Positions 42,824 through 50,972 of a DNA stretch of 64,000 nt are shown piece by piece. The position numbers were made by a program, and so were the translations under genes. Below the pieces are notes generated by a model. It made no database searches, had not been told where the DNA came from, and worked only from the letters and a program-made list of their open reading frames with translations. Origin of the DNA: CAXBCP01 sp963974055 (GTDB lineage Bacteria > Pseudomonadota > Alphaproteobacteria > MPNO01 > UBA830); assembly GCA_963974055.1 (NCBI GenBank), contig CAXBCP010000003.1, positions 62,001-126,000 of the forward strand, in the 5' to 3' direction. Each line of letters starts with the position of its first letter. Position 1 is the stretch's first letter.

Positions 42824-43702
42824 ATGAGCAGGCTAAACTCCATTCAGGAATACCTGGCCGCCGCATTCGTGATGGTAGCCCTTGGTCTCGGTATTGCGGC
42901 CGTGACGTCGCCGGCATCTGCGCAGGACCTCGGGTCAAACGACCCGACAGCGCGTCAGGTCGGTGCCGTGAATTGTTCGCTCTGCGATCTTCGGTACCGC
43001 CGGTATATCCGCGGCCAGCTCAGCGGGTCCGTTTTCAAGGGGGCGTTTCTTTTTCGGGCCGATTTCTCGAATGCGGTGGTGACGAAGTCGGATTTCGAAA
43101 GTGCCAATATGGTTCTGGCGACGCTGGAGCGCGCCGATTTCAGCAAATCGAATCTCTCCAAGGCCAATCTGTCGCGTGCGGCGATGCTTGGAACCACCCT
43201 GCGCGGGGCGGCGATGATCTTTACCGACCTTCAGGATGCCTATCTTGAAGGCGCCGAACTGACGGACGCCAACATGACCGGTGCCGATCTTCGCGGCGCG
43301 AATCTTTTCAGGGCCTTTGCGGACAAGGTGATCCTCAGAAACGCCGATCTGCGGGGTGCGAATATGCAGCGTGCGAATATGCGGCGCGCCGGCATGGAGG
43401 GGGCCAAACTTGCGGGTGCGGACCTTGCGGGAGCGGATTTGACGATGGCGAACCTGTCCAACGCCGATCTGCGCGGGGCCAACCTGACCGGAGCGGATCT
43501 CAGCTATGCGCGTCTTCTCGGTGCGGATCTCCGCAGGGCAAAACTGGGCGGTACCACGTTGTACGGCACGAATATGAAGGAAGCGGATTTCAGGGGCGCC
43601 GACCTGACCGGCGCGCGCATCGCCAGTGTGGTCCGTACCGGCACGAATTTTTGCCGGGCGATCATGCCGAACGGCAATCCGGGCGCGTGTCCGAAAAAGT
43701 GA
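42824..43702 (+). CDS. Exported pentapeptide-repeat protein
   Basis: A 292-residue protein with a signal peptide (to about 34, SPASAQD) and a long pentapeptide-repeat region from about residue 65 to 270 in the A(D/N)Lxx pattern (ADLRGANL, ADLAGADLTMANL, ADLSYARLLG). This folds as a right-handed quadrilateral beta-helix. Cys pairs flank it: NCSLCDLR before and FCRAIM...GACPKK after. Periplasmic location is likely. It stands 16 bases after the secretin gene in the same direction. The role is unknown; such rods often bind proteins or imitate DNA, the latter improbable outside the cytoplasm. Confidence 0.85.
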   Translation: MSRLNSIQEYLAAAFVMVALGLGIAAVTSPASAQDLGSNDPTARQVGAVNCSLCDLRYRRYIRGQLSGSVFKGAFLFRADFSNAVVTKSDFESANMVLATLERADFSKSNLSKANLSRAAMLGTTLRGAAMIFTDLQDAYLEGAELTDANMTGADLRGANLFRAFADKVILRNADLRGANMQRANMRRAGMEGAKLAGADLAGADLTMANLSNADLRGANLTGADLSYARLLGADLRRAKLGGTTLYGTNMKEADFRGADLTGARIASVVRTGTNFCRAIMPNGNPGACPKK

Positions 43703-43733
43703 CAGCCGGGTACCGATCCGGTATGACGGCGTC

Positions 43734-44459
43734 ATGATCGATAAAACTCTCGAGACCCTGCAGGACGCCGTTTCCGTCATTCGCGACGGCGCGGTTATTC
43801 TGATCAGCGGATTTGGCGAATCCGGGAATCCGACCGAGCTCGCGCATGCGCTGATTGACCATGGCGCCCGCGAGCTGACCCTGGTGAACAACAACGCCGG
43901 CAACGGCCATGTCGGTCTCGCGGCGCTGCTTGAATCGGGCCAGGTGCGAAAGATGATCTGTTCCTTTCCGCGGTCGTCTCATTCCGAGGTCTTCGATACC
44001 ATGTACCGCGACGGCCGGATCGAACTCGAAGTCGTACCCCAGGGCACGCTGGCGGAGCGCATACGCGCCGCCGGCGCCGGGATCGGCGGATTCTATACCC
44101 GTACCACGATCGGAACGCCCCTTGCCGAGGGCAAGGAACGCCGAACCTATAACGGGCAGGAATACGTTCTCGAGGACCCGCTGCATGCCGATATCGCGCT
44201 GGTAAAGGCGGAGCTTGCCGACCGGTGGGGCAACCTTACCTATCGGCTGGCGGCCCGCAATTTCGGCCCTATCATGTGTACGGCGGCGAAGAGCACGATC
44301 GTTCAGGCCCGGCGGATCGTGGCACTGGGCGAGATTCCGCCGGAACAGGTTGTCACCCCGGGTATCTTCGTCGATCGTGTCGTCGAGGTGCCGAACCCGG
44401 CAAGCGAGCGCGAAATGATCGAGAACGACGTCCGTTACCCTGCAGGAGGCGCTGCATGA
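43734..44459 (+). CDS. 3-oxoacid CoA-transferase subunit A
   Basis: A 241-residue alpha subunit of a class I CoA-transferase (PcaI/ScoA/CatI-like), which moves CoA from succinyl-CoA to a 3-oxo acid such as 3-oxoadipate or acetoacetate. Conserved parts are GAVILISGFGESGNPTELAHAL, LVNNNAGNGHVGLAALL and GGFYTRTTIGTPLAEGK. The ATG at 43734 is the family start. It overlaps subunit B by four bases (ATGA). Whether the 3-oxoadipate or the acetoacetate form is meant cannot be told; no other ortho-pathway gene except an AhpD/CMD-like protein is close. Confidence 0.93.
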   Translation: MIDKTLETLQDAVSVIRDGAVILISGFGESGNPTELAHALIDHGARELTLVNNNAGNGHVGLAALLESGQVRKMICSFPRSSHSEVFDTMYRDGRIELEVVPQGTLAERIRAAGAGIGGFYTRTTIGTPLAEGKERRTYNGQEYVLEDPLHADIALVKAELADRWGNLTYRLAARNFGPIMCTAAKSTIVQARRIVALGEIPPEQVVTPGIFVDRVVEVPNPASEREMIENDVRYPAGGAA

Positions 44460-45145
44460 CCGAAACTGTGGCCGACCGTCTCACGCGCCGTCAGGTCGCC
44501 TGGCGCGTCGCCCAGGACATCGAGGACGGCAATTACGTAAACCTCGGTATCGGCATGCCCGAACAGGTCGCCAATTACCTGCCCAAAGACCTGGAAATCG
44601 TATTCCACAGCGAAAACGGCATCCTCGGGATGGGACCGGAACCGGGCGAAAACGAGATCGACTACGATCTGATCAATGCCGGAAAGAAGCCGGTGACGAT
44701 GCTGCCCGGGGGCGCTTTTTTCCATCACGCGGATTCATTCGGCATGATCCGTGGCGGCCATATCGATATCTGCGTGCTCGGCGCCTTCCAGATTTCCGCC
44801 TGTGGCGATCTTGCCAACTGGTCGACCGGCGGCCCGGATGCGATTCCCGCTGTCGGCGGTGCGATGGACCTCGCGGTCGGTGCCCGCCGGGTGTTCGTGA
44901 TGACCGATCACAACACCAAAAAGGGTGAGGCCAAGATTGTCGAGAAATGCACCTATCCGCTGACCGGTCCCGGAGTCGTAGATACGGTCTATACCGATAT
45001 CGCCGTGATCGATGTAACGGACAAGGGGCTCGTAGTGCGGGAAAAGGTGCCGGGCCTGTCTTTCGACGACCTCCAGAACCGTACGGAAGCTGTTCTCACA
45101 GGCGCAGATACCTGCGGCGACCTGGTGGCCCCCGAAATCGGCTGA
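44456..45145 (+). CDS. 3-oxoacid CoA-transferase subunit B
   Basis: A 229-residue beta subunit that forms the active transferase with the preceding product. The catalytic glutamate that accepts CoA is in IVFHSENGILGMGP. Other marks are VNLGIGMPEQVANYLP, GGHIDICVLGAFQ and VFVMTDHNTKKGEAKIVEKC. The start ATGA overlaps the stop of subunit A, and an upstream continuation of the frame is a shadow. The product feeds acetyl-CoA or succinyl-CoA metabolism together with the CoA genes near 53-55 kb. Confidence 0.94.
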   Translation: MTETVADRLTRRQVAWRVAQDIEDGNYVNLGIGMPEQVANYLPKDLEIVFHSENGILGMGPEPGENEIDYDLINAGKKPVTMLPGGAFFHHADSFGMIRGGHIDICVLGAFQISACGDLANWSTGGPDAIPAVGGAMDLAVGARRVFVMTDHNTKKGEAKIVEKCTYPLTGPGVVDTVYTDIAVIDVTDKGLVVREKVPGLSFDDLQNRTEAVLTGADTCGDLVAPEIG

Positions 45146-45279
45146 ACGGGTTCTCCGTTCCGTATATTTTTCCGGTCTGGCCGAACCACTAAGTGAATCC
45201 CTGTCACGGGGACGGCGAGCGATTCTCGATCGCGTTCAACTTCAGCGTGTACATATTCCGCCAGGGACCGTTGCCGCCG

Positions 45280-46182
45280 CTAGCGGTTGAAATCGAACAG
45301 TTTCAGCGGGTTTTCCACCAGGATCATGTCGCGTGTTGCTGCATCGGGCACCAGTTCCGGAATCATGTCGATCAGTTCGCCGGTATCGCATTGCTCGCCG
45401 ATGGTATAGCGCTGGGAATGGGGCCAGTCGGTGCCCCAGAGCAACCGGTCCGGCGCGGTCTCGACCATCGCCTGGGCGAATTCCGGCGCGTCTTCATAGG
45501 GCGGGCCGAGGGCCGAGCAGCGCTCGATGCACGAAATTTTCGCCCAGATGTGCTCGTGGTTGCCCAACAGGTCGAGCAACGTCCGGAAAGCCGGTTGTCC
45601 GGTGCCGTCGGCAAAACTGATCCGTCCGTAATGGTCGAGGATCGTCGGCACTTTCATGCTGGCGAGCCAGCCGGCATTCTGCACCAGCCCGTCCGGTTTT
45701 GCGTGGATGGTCAGCGACCAGCCGCGGTCCTTTATCCGGTCGACGACGGTATCGATCAGCGCCAGGTTCCCGGTTCCGCCGCTTTCGGCGATCATGTTGA
45801 AGCGCACACCGCGTATGCCGCCCGCATGCAGCGCATCCAGGTCCTTGTCCGTGAACGTATCGTCGACCTTGGCGATGCCCATCAGGCGGCCGTCGGAGCG
45901 GGCGATCGCATCCAGCGTCACCGAATTGTCGTGACCGTGGGCCATCGGCTGAATCACCACGCCGCGATCGATCCCGAGATGCGTCATCAACTGGTGATAG
46001 TGGCTCAAAGGCGACGCAGGCGGGGTATAGACCCGCTTTTCGGGTGGCGACCACGGAAACACCTCCGGTGGACCGAAAATATGGAAATGGGTGTCAACGG
46101 CGCCGGCCGGCAGCTCGTAGGCGGGTTTTCTCGGGCTGGGATGCGGTGGGAAACAATAGGGAAGATCGCGCGGGTCGGTCAT
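45280..46182 (-). CDS. Amidohydrolase, 2-pyrone-dicarboxylate lactonase-like
   Basis: A 300-residue TIM-barrel hydrolase of the amidohydrolase-2 group. The first metal motif is GAVDTHFHIFG; then come GIRGVRFNM, HAKPDG, LDHYGR and the C-terminal LLWGTDWPHSQ with the catalytic Asp. This order resembles LigI-type lactonases acting on pyrone dicarboxylate, and other lactone or decarboxylation enzymes; the exact substrate is open. The start is uncertain among ATGs at 46182 and 46194. It is divergent from the AhpD-like gene with about 96 bases between. Confidence 0.88.
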   Translation of the reverse strand: MTDPRDLPYCFPPHPSPRKPAYELPAGAVDTHFHIFGPPEVFPWSPPEKRVYTPPASPLSHYHQLMTHLGIDRGVVIQPMAHGHDNSVTLDAIARSDGRLMGIAKVDDTFTDKDLDALHAGGIRGVRFNMIAESGGTGNLALIDTVVDRIKDRGWSLTIHAKPDGLVQNAGWLASMKVPTILDHYGRISFADGTGQPAFRTLLDLLGNHEHIWAKISCIERCSALGPPYEDAPEFAQAMVETAPDRLLWGTDWPHSQRYTIGEQCDTGELIDMIPELVPDAATRDMILVENPLKLFDFNR

Positions 46183-46278
46183 TGAAACGTCCATTTCCTG
46201 AATATCCAAGACATAGCAGTGCCAATCGGCGCAGGCCAGAATATGATGCCGGCCCTATGATCAGAAAGGACCGGAAAC

Positions 46279-46887
46279 ATGGCAAGGATCACCCCGATCG
46301 AGCGTGGGGAAGCCCCCGAGCTGGAAGACATATTCAGCCGGGCCGAACAGGCGCTCGGTTTCGTGCCGAACAGTTTCTTTGCAATGGGCCGGGCGCCGGG
46401 CATTTTGCGGGCCTTTACCCGTCTTGCCCGGGAGGTGATCGGGGTGCCGGGCAAGGCGCCGCTGCCGCTGAAACGCATGGTCGGCTATATGGCGAGCCGT
46501 GCCGCGGGGTGTCAGTACTGTTCGGCCCATACCGCGGAGACCGCGAGCGAGGTAGACGGGGTTCCGGCGGAAAAGGTGGCTGCGATCTGGGAATACGAAA
46601 CGAGCCCGCTCTTCGATGAAGGTGAACGCGCTGCGCTGCGGATGGCGCAGGCGGCAGGAACAACTCCCAATTCAGTATCCGACGAGGATTTCGTGGAACT
46701 GAAAAAGCATTTCGACGAGGATCAGATTGTCGAGCTGGTCTCCGCTGTCTGCCTGTTCGGATGGCTGAACCGCTGGAACGACACGATGGCAACGGACCTG
46801 GAGCCGCGCCCGCTAGAATTCGGCCTGTCCAACCTGACCGACAGCGGCTGGGTGCCGGGCAAGCACGTGTCGGATCAGGGAGATTAG
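46279..46887 (+). CDS. AhpD-like / carboxymuconolactone decarboxylase-family protein
   Basis: A 202-residue helical protein of the CMD/AhpD superfamily. The redox motif AAGCQYCSAHTAE (CxxC followed by His three residues later) is the mark of alkylhydroperoxidase-like members that reduce peroxides or act in thiol exchange. Classical carboxymuconolactone decarboxylases lack this pair, so a redox role is more probable. A purine-rich site (AAGGACCGGAAAC) precedes the ATG. Its stop overlaps the convergent DMT transporter gene by four bases. Confidence 0.87.
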   Translation: MARITPIERGEAPELEDIFSRAEQALGFVPNSFFAMGRAPGILRAFTRLAREVIGVPGKAPLPLKRMVGYMASRAAGCQYCSAHTAETASEVDGVPAEKVAAIWEYETSPLFDEGERAALRMAQAAGTTPNSVSDEDFVELKKHFDEDQIVELVSAVCLFGWLNRWNDTMATDLEPRPLEFGLSNLTDSGWVPGKHVSDQGD

Positions 46888-47768
46888 GACGGCGCGCGCC
46901 GTTCGCGGGTTTCGCGGTGCCAGATGTACAACCCGCTGCCGATCACGATGCAGGTCCCGAGGATAGAAAACCGGTCTGGAATCTGGTCGAACACGATGAT
47001 GCTGATGATCGTTACCCAGATGATCTGCGTATACAGAAACGGCGACAGGGTCGAGACGCCAGCCACTTCGAAGGCGCGTATCAGCAGGTAGTGGCCGAAA
47101 CCGAACAGGGCGCCGGTGGCGACCATGATTGCCCAGGCCGTGGCATCCGGCGCTTTCCAGACAAAAGGCGCGATACATGACATCACGATGACGCCGACTG
47201 CGGATGTCCAGAACAGGCTGGTCTTTGTGTCCTCCGTCCGGCCGGCGATGCGGGTCATGATCTGATAGGACGCATAGCAAATAGCCGTTACAAGCGGCAG
47301 GAACGCCGCCCAGTGCATCAGTCCAAGCCCGGGGCGGATGATGACCAGCACGCCCAGAAACCCCACGAAAATGGCCGCCCAGCGCCGTGGACCGACCTTT
47401 TCGCCCAAAAACGGGATTGACAGCGCGGTGACCAGCAGCGGCGCGGCGAAATTGATCGCGACGGCCTCTGGCAGGGATAGATAAATCAGGGCGGTGAAAA
47501 AGCTGATAGTCCCCAGCATCAGCACGATCGAACGCGCCAGATGAAGGAAGGGCCGCGAGGTTCTCATCTGGCTGACAATTCCCGACCGAGAAAAGATCAG
47601 CAGGAACACCAGCGCATGAAACACATAGCGCGCCCACACCACCTGCAGAATATCGTAATCCCTGGACAGGGTTTTGACACAGGCTTCGCCCAGCCCGAAA
47701 AAGGCAACGCCCGAACAGAGAAGGAGTATTCCGAGACGGGGATTCTGGATTCTGGCGGCTACGTCCAT
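46884..47768 (-). CDS. EamA/DMT-family transporter
   Basis: A 294-residue membrane protein with ten hydrophobic segments in two EamA repeats, the drug/metabolite transporter architecture. Typical pieces are VVWARYVFHALVFLL in the first repeat, AVAINFAAPLLVTALS before the loop FLGEKVGPRRWAAIFVGFLG, and at the end of the second repeat STLSPFLYTQIIW with GTCIVIGSGLYIW. Such carriers mostly export metabolites or amino acids. The substrate is unknown. It precedes nothing obviously co-functional; the MetE-like gene upstream on the same strand ends 19 bases before it. Confidence 0.9.
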   Translation of the reverse strand: MDVAARIQNPRLGILLLCSGVAFFGLGEACVKTLSRDYDILQVVWARYVFHALVFLLIFSRSGIVSQMRTSRPFLHLARSIVLMLGTISFFTALIYLSLPEAVAINFAAPLLVTALSIPFLGEKVGPRRWAAIFVGFLGVLVIIRPGLGLMHWAAFLPLVTAICYASYQIMTRIAGRTEDTKTSLFWTSAVGVIVMSCIAPFVWKAPDATAWAIMVATGALFGFGHYLLIRAFEVAGVSTLSPFLYTQIIWVTIISIIVFDQIPDRFSILGTCIVIGSGLYIWHRETRERRAPS

Positions 47769-47787
47769 GACGTGCCGCCGCTGGCCT

Positions 47788-48903
47788 TCAGCCCCATACT
47801 TCGTCGGCGATCTCTACAATATTGCGCAGCTTCGCAATCTGTTGCTCGACGCTGATCAGATTGCCGATCGCGTTCGACGAAAAACCGCATTGCGGCGACA
47901 GGCAGAGCTGGTCGAGAGCGACATATTTCGAGGCCTCTTCGATGCGGCGCAGGATTTCGTCCCGTGGTTCCAGTTCGCCCCGCTTCGTCGTCAGAAGGCC
48001 GAGCACGATTTTCGGGCCGCCCTTGGGCACGAAACGCAGCGGTTCGAACCCGCCGGACCGCTCGTCGTCATATTCGAGAAAGAATCCGTCGACCTTGGTC
48101 AGGGTGAAGACCTGTTCGGCGATGGCTTCGTAACCGCCGGAGGCGAACCATTGGCTCTGCGCGTTGCCACGGCACATATGCACACAGACGGCCATATCGT
48201 CGGGGCGGCCGCTGATCGCGTCGTTGATCAGGGCGGCATAGGCGGCGGGCAGTTCGTCCGGGTCTTCGCCCAGGGCGCGCGTCGCTTCGCGCATGTTCGG
48301 ATCGCACAGATAGGCGAGGTTGGTGTCGTCGAACTGCACATATTTGCAGCCGGCATCTGCGAGACCTGCCAGCTCTTCCCGGTAAACGCGGGCGAGATCG
48401 GCAAAAAAGCCGTCCATATCCGGGTAGGCGGTCTTGTCGATTGCTTCGCGGCCCCCACGGAAATGGGTCATGGTCGGCGACGGGATCGTGATCTTGGGCG
48501 TCCGGTCGGTCAGACCCTGCACGACCTTGAAATTCTCGACCTCCACTCCGCTTGCCGGGCGCGAGAGCCGTTCCGTGATGAAAGCGACGAATGGCGCCTT
48601 TTCGGGATCGGCGGATTCGCCCTCGGCTCCTTCCGGCATCATCCGGCGGAAATCGACGCCCCCGATCTTATCGAGGAAATCGAAATGGAAATTTTCGCGC
48701 CGGTATTCGCCGTCGGTGATCGATTGCAGTCCGATATCTTCCTGCATTTTCACGGCGCCTGCGATGGCGGCGTCTTCTTCGGCGCGCAGCTCGGCTGCGG
48801 TCATGTCGCCGGCTTTGAACCTGTCGCGTGCCTTCAGCAGTTTTTCCGGCCGCTGCAGGCTGCCGACGTGATCCGCCCGAAAGGGGCCTTTACCGTTCAT
48901 CAT
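47788..48903 (-). CDS. MetE C-terminal-like (B12-independent methionine synthase family) protein
   Basis: A 371-residue TIM-barrel protein related to the C-terminal half of MetE. It begins RADHVGSLQRPEKLLKAR, has ITDGEYRREN, CKYVQFDDTNLAYLCDP, VHMCRGNAQ and DQLCLSPQCGFSS. The Zn-ligand-like Cys in MCRGN and QCGFSS fits the family. It lacks the N-terminal folate-binding half, so it may transfer a methyl or other group from a different donor, as in MetE-like proteins of catabolic clusters. I chose the ATG at 48903 because GGAG lies 7 bases before it; an ATG at 48909 is closer to that site. Confidence 0.85.
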   Translation of the reverse strand: MMNGKGPFRADHVGSLQRPEKLLKARDRFKAGDMTAAELRAEEDAAIAGAVKMQEDIGLQSITDGEYRRENFHFDFLDKIGGVDFRRMMPEGAEGESADPEKAPFVAFITERLSRPASGVEVENFKVVQGLTDRTPKITIPSPTMTHFRGGREAIDKTAYPDMDGFFADLARVYREELAGLADAGCKYVQFDDTNLAYLCDPNMREATRALGEDPDELPAAYAALINDAISGRPDDMAVCVHMCRGNAQSQWFASGGYEAIAEQVFTLTKVDGFFLEYDDERSGGFEPLRFVPKGGPKIVLGLLTTKRGELEPRDEILRRIEEASKYVALDQLCLSPQCGFSSNAIGNLISVEQQIAKLRNIVEIADEVWG

Positions 48904-48949
48904 GGTCATTCTCCGGATTTGACGGGGGATACCCGCCGTTGCGCAAACC

Positions 48950-49273
48950 TTACTGAAGGATCGACATCTGTGTCGGGGTGAGGCGTGTTACTATCATTGC
49001 ATCGCGGTCCAGGACATCCGCCAGCCGCGGGCTGATTCCGTCTTTCCACTCCGGGCTGCCATACACGGCATCGTAAAGCGCCTTGCGGTGTTCTTCGCTT
49101 TCGAAACGGCGTATCCAGACATATACGGAATCGTCTTCCTCGCCCCGGAAACTGGCGCAGATGACCATTCCCTTGGCGACCTGGAATGGGATGATTTCGT
49201 CCTGCATGATCTTCAGCCAGGTTTCCATCTGCCCCGGCCGCACGGTGTATTGCCGCAATTCGTAAAACGCCAT
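48950..49273 (-). CDS. NIPSNAP-family protein
   Basis: A 107-residue dimeric ferredoxin-fold protein of the NIPSNAP family. Recognised by MAFYELRQYTVRPGQMETWLKI and the later VYVWIRRFESEEHRKALYDAVYGSPEW. The biochemical role is not settled; bacterial members often lie in degradation gene clusters. A GGGAGAG site stands 5 bases before the ATG. It is placed between the RidA and MetE-like genes on the same strand and is probably transcribed with them. Confidence 0.9.
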   Translation of the reverse strand: MAFYELRQYTVRPGQMETWLKIMQDEIIPFQVAKGMVICASFRGEEDDSVYVWIRRFESEEHRKALYDAVYGSPEWKDGISPRLADVLDRDAMIVTRLTPTQMSILQ

Positions 49274-49301
49274 TTTTTCTCTCCCTGAACTTTGGTATCC
49301 G

Positions 49302-49709
49302 TTATTCGTCTATAACGGCGGTGACGTCAATCTCGACAAGTGCGCCTTCCACGAGAAGCGCTTCCACGCCGACACAGGTGCTCGCCGCCGAGCCGCCATC
49401 GCCGTAAAAATCGGTCATTGCAGTCATGATGACCGGACGGTGATCGGGCTGCAACCCGACAATGAAGACCCGCTGACGCACGACATCGGCGGGCGTTGCA
49501 CCGGCAAGCGCCAGGGCCTGGCGGACCGTGTCGTATATGAAGGCCATCTGTTTGCCGAGGTCTCCCGGGCCGACCAGTTCGCCGTCCGGCGTGGACGATA
49601 CCAGACCGGACAGGTGGACCGTCCTGCCGCCCCGGCTGGTAACGAGATTGGTGAAATGCGGCTTGTTCCATAGGAATTCGGGTCGAATGCGTTCGATGGT
49701 GACGGTCAT
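49302..49709 (-). CDS. RidA-family protein
   Basis: A 135-residue protein of the RidA (YjgF/YER057c/UK114) family. Enamine/imine deaminases of this family protect PLP enzymes and act in catabolic paths. Seen are LVTSRGGRTVHLSGLVSS, QMAFIYDTVRQALALAGAT and VEIDVTAVID. The Arg usually found near the end (RV.AE.. pattern) is not clear in this copy, so it may belong to a subgroup without deaminase activity. The site GGGAG lies 7 bases before the ATG. It follows the TRAP operon on the same strand but after a strong terminator. Confidence 0.87.
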   Translation of the reverse strand: MTVTIERIRPEFLWNKPHFTNLVTSRGGRTVHLSGLVSSTPDGELVGPGDLGKQMAFIYDTVRQALALAGATPADVVRQRVFIVGLQPDHRPVIMTAMTDFYGDGGSAASTCVGVEALLVEGALVEIDVTAVIDE

Positions 49710-49780
49710 GGCCGTTCTCCCTGTGATGATGTTTCAGTATGCCCCGGCGGGTTACCCGAACATATTGCCGGGCATTCCAT

Positions 49781-49813
49781 TATATAAAAAGGCGCCGCCC
49801 GGAGGGCGGCGCC
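49781..49813 (-). terminator. Rho-independent terminator of the DctPQM operon
   Basis: Perfect 10-bp hairpin: GGCGCCGCCC (49791-49800), loop GGA, GGGCGGCGCC (49804-49813). On the minus strand it is followed by TTTTTATATAA (complement of 49780-49790). It lies 30 bases after the dctP stop and separates the TRAP operon from the RidA gene. Confidence 0.93.
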
Positions 49814-49843
49814 TGATTGGAATTGTATCCGGGGATACAGGGC

Positions 49844-50833
49844 TTATTCGTACATCAGCGATTTCAGTTTCTGGTAATCGACATTGTAGTTCGAGTACTT
49901 GTCGTTCACGGCCCATTTCGCGCCGTAAATGGTCTTGAGATAGGCTTTTGCGTATTCGCCTTCGAGGGCGACGTCCTGGACGCCGGCCTTGGCAAGCTTG
50001 GCTTCGTCGGCGGCGAGGTTTTTCGCGACCACCTCGTTGCTCCGAACTTCGTATTGCTTGCTGATCTTGGTCAGGAAGTCCCGTTCTGCCTGGGTGAGGC
50101 TCGCCCATTTGTCCTTGTTGATAATGGCAAGGAAGGTTGCCCCGTAGAAATTCGGCGTGATCTTGAACCTGAGGAATTTCTCCCAGCCGTATTTGGTAAC
50201 CGATCCCTTGGGCCAGGCTATCCCGTCGACCACACCGCGCTGCAGCCCGGTATAGACATCGCCCGGAGAGATGGCGACCGGTGTCGCGCTCATTGCCGAC
50301 AACAGGGGCTTGTATAGACCGGTTGAACGCATTTTTACGCCCTTGAGATCGAGGCCCGTCGTCTTGCTCAGTTTCGGCTTGGAGATGGTGTACATGTAAA
50401 ACGTCGAGACATCATACGCAGGGAAGGCAAGGATGTGTGCATTGAGTCCCTTGTTCCAGGCTTCTTCGAGCATATCCACGGCGCCGTTTTTCCGCATTTC
50501 CGCGAGCGACTTATTGTGGGCGCCGAGCAGACGCGCTTCCGGAAGGTCGGCTCCGTAATAGGGCGCAGGGCAGAAGATCAGGTCGATCAGACCGCGCTTC
50601 AGAAGACCGCCCTGCTTGCGGAAAGGTGTGATTTCCGGCCCACCGATATACCTGAGCTTGAGCCCGATATCGTTCTTTTGTGCCGGTTTCAGAAATTCGT
50701 TCAGAAAGACGACAACATGGTCATGGGTGCGGATTTGACAGGTCGAGACCTTGAGCGACGATGCCTGTGCCGGGACGAACCACGCCACCGCAGCGGCGGC
50801 CAGTGCCGGTAATATAATCGATCTGCGTATCAT
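49844..50833 (-). CDS. TRAP transporter solute-binding protein (DctP type)
   Basis: A 329-residue periplasmic receptor. The signal peptide (MIRRSIILPALAAAAVAWF...AQAS) is followed by a DctP-type domain with the typical KMRSTGLYKPLLSAMSATPV (conserved Arg that binds the carboxylate of the ligand) and GDVYTGLQRGVVDGIAWP. It differs from the TAXI receptors elsewhere in the window. GGAGG precedes the ATG. It is the last gene of a dctQ-dctM-dctP operon and is followed by a terminator. The ligand is probably an organic acid linked with the CoA genes on either side. Confidence 0.92.
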   Translation of the reverse strand: MIRRSIILPALAAAAVAWFVPAQASSLKVSTCQIRTHDHVVVFLNEFLKPAQKNDIGLKLRYIGGPEITPFRKQGGLLKRGLIDLIFCPAPYYGADLPEARLLGAHNKSLAEMRKNGAVDMLEEAWNKGLNAHILAFPAYDVSTFYMYTISKPKLSKTTGLDLKGVKMRSTGLYKPLLSAMSATPVAISPGDVYTGLQRGVVDGIAWPKGSVTKYGWEKFLRFKITPNFYGATFLAIINKDKWASLTQAERDFLTKISKQYEVRSNEVVAKNLAADEAKLAKAGVQDVALEGEYAKAYLKTIYGAKWAVNDKYSNYNVDYQKLKSLMYE

Positions 50834-50972
50834 CTGATTGTTCCTCCATTCGGTTTTTCGACGGGATGTCCCGTGTTCAGCGGCCGGGCGTTCTTTGTGT
50901 CACGCGCGTTGCCCGGCATGGATTGCATGTCACGACGCGTGTTTTGTCCTTCGATTGCGATATTGCCTCCCG

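Noticed and set aside
43734..45145. CoA-transferase pair as part of the sensor-secretin cluster
   Set aside because: It lies only 31 bases downstream and may share a transcript, but its role is ordinary acid metabolism and fits the following catabolic genes better.
48904..48949. Riboswitch upstream of the MetE-like gene
   Set aside because: The gap is only 46 bases, too short, and shows no SAM or cobalamin-type conserved core.
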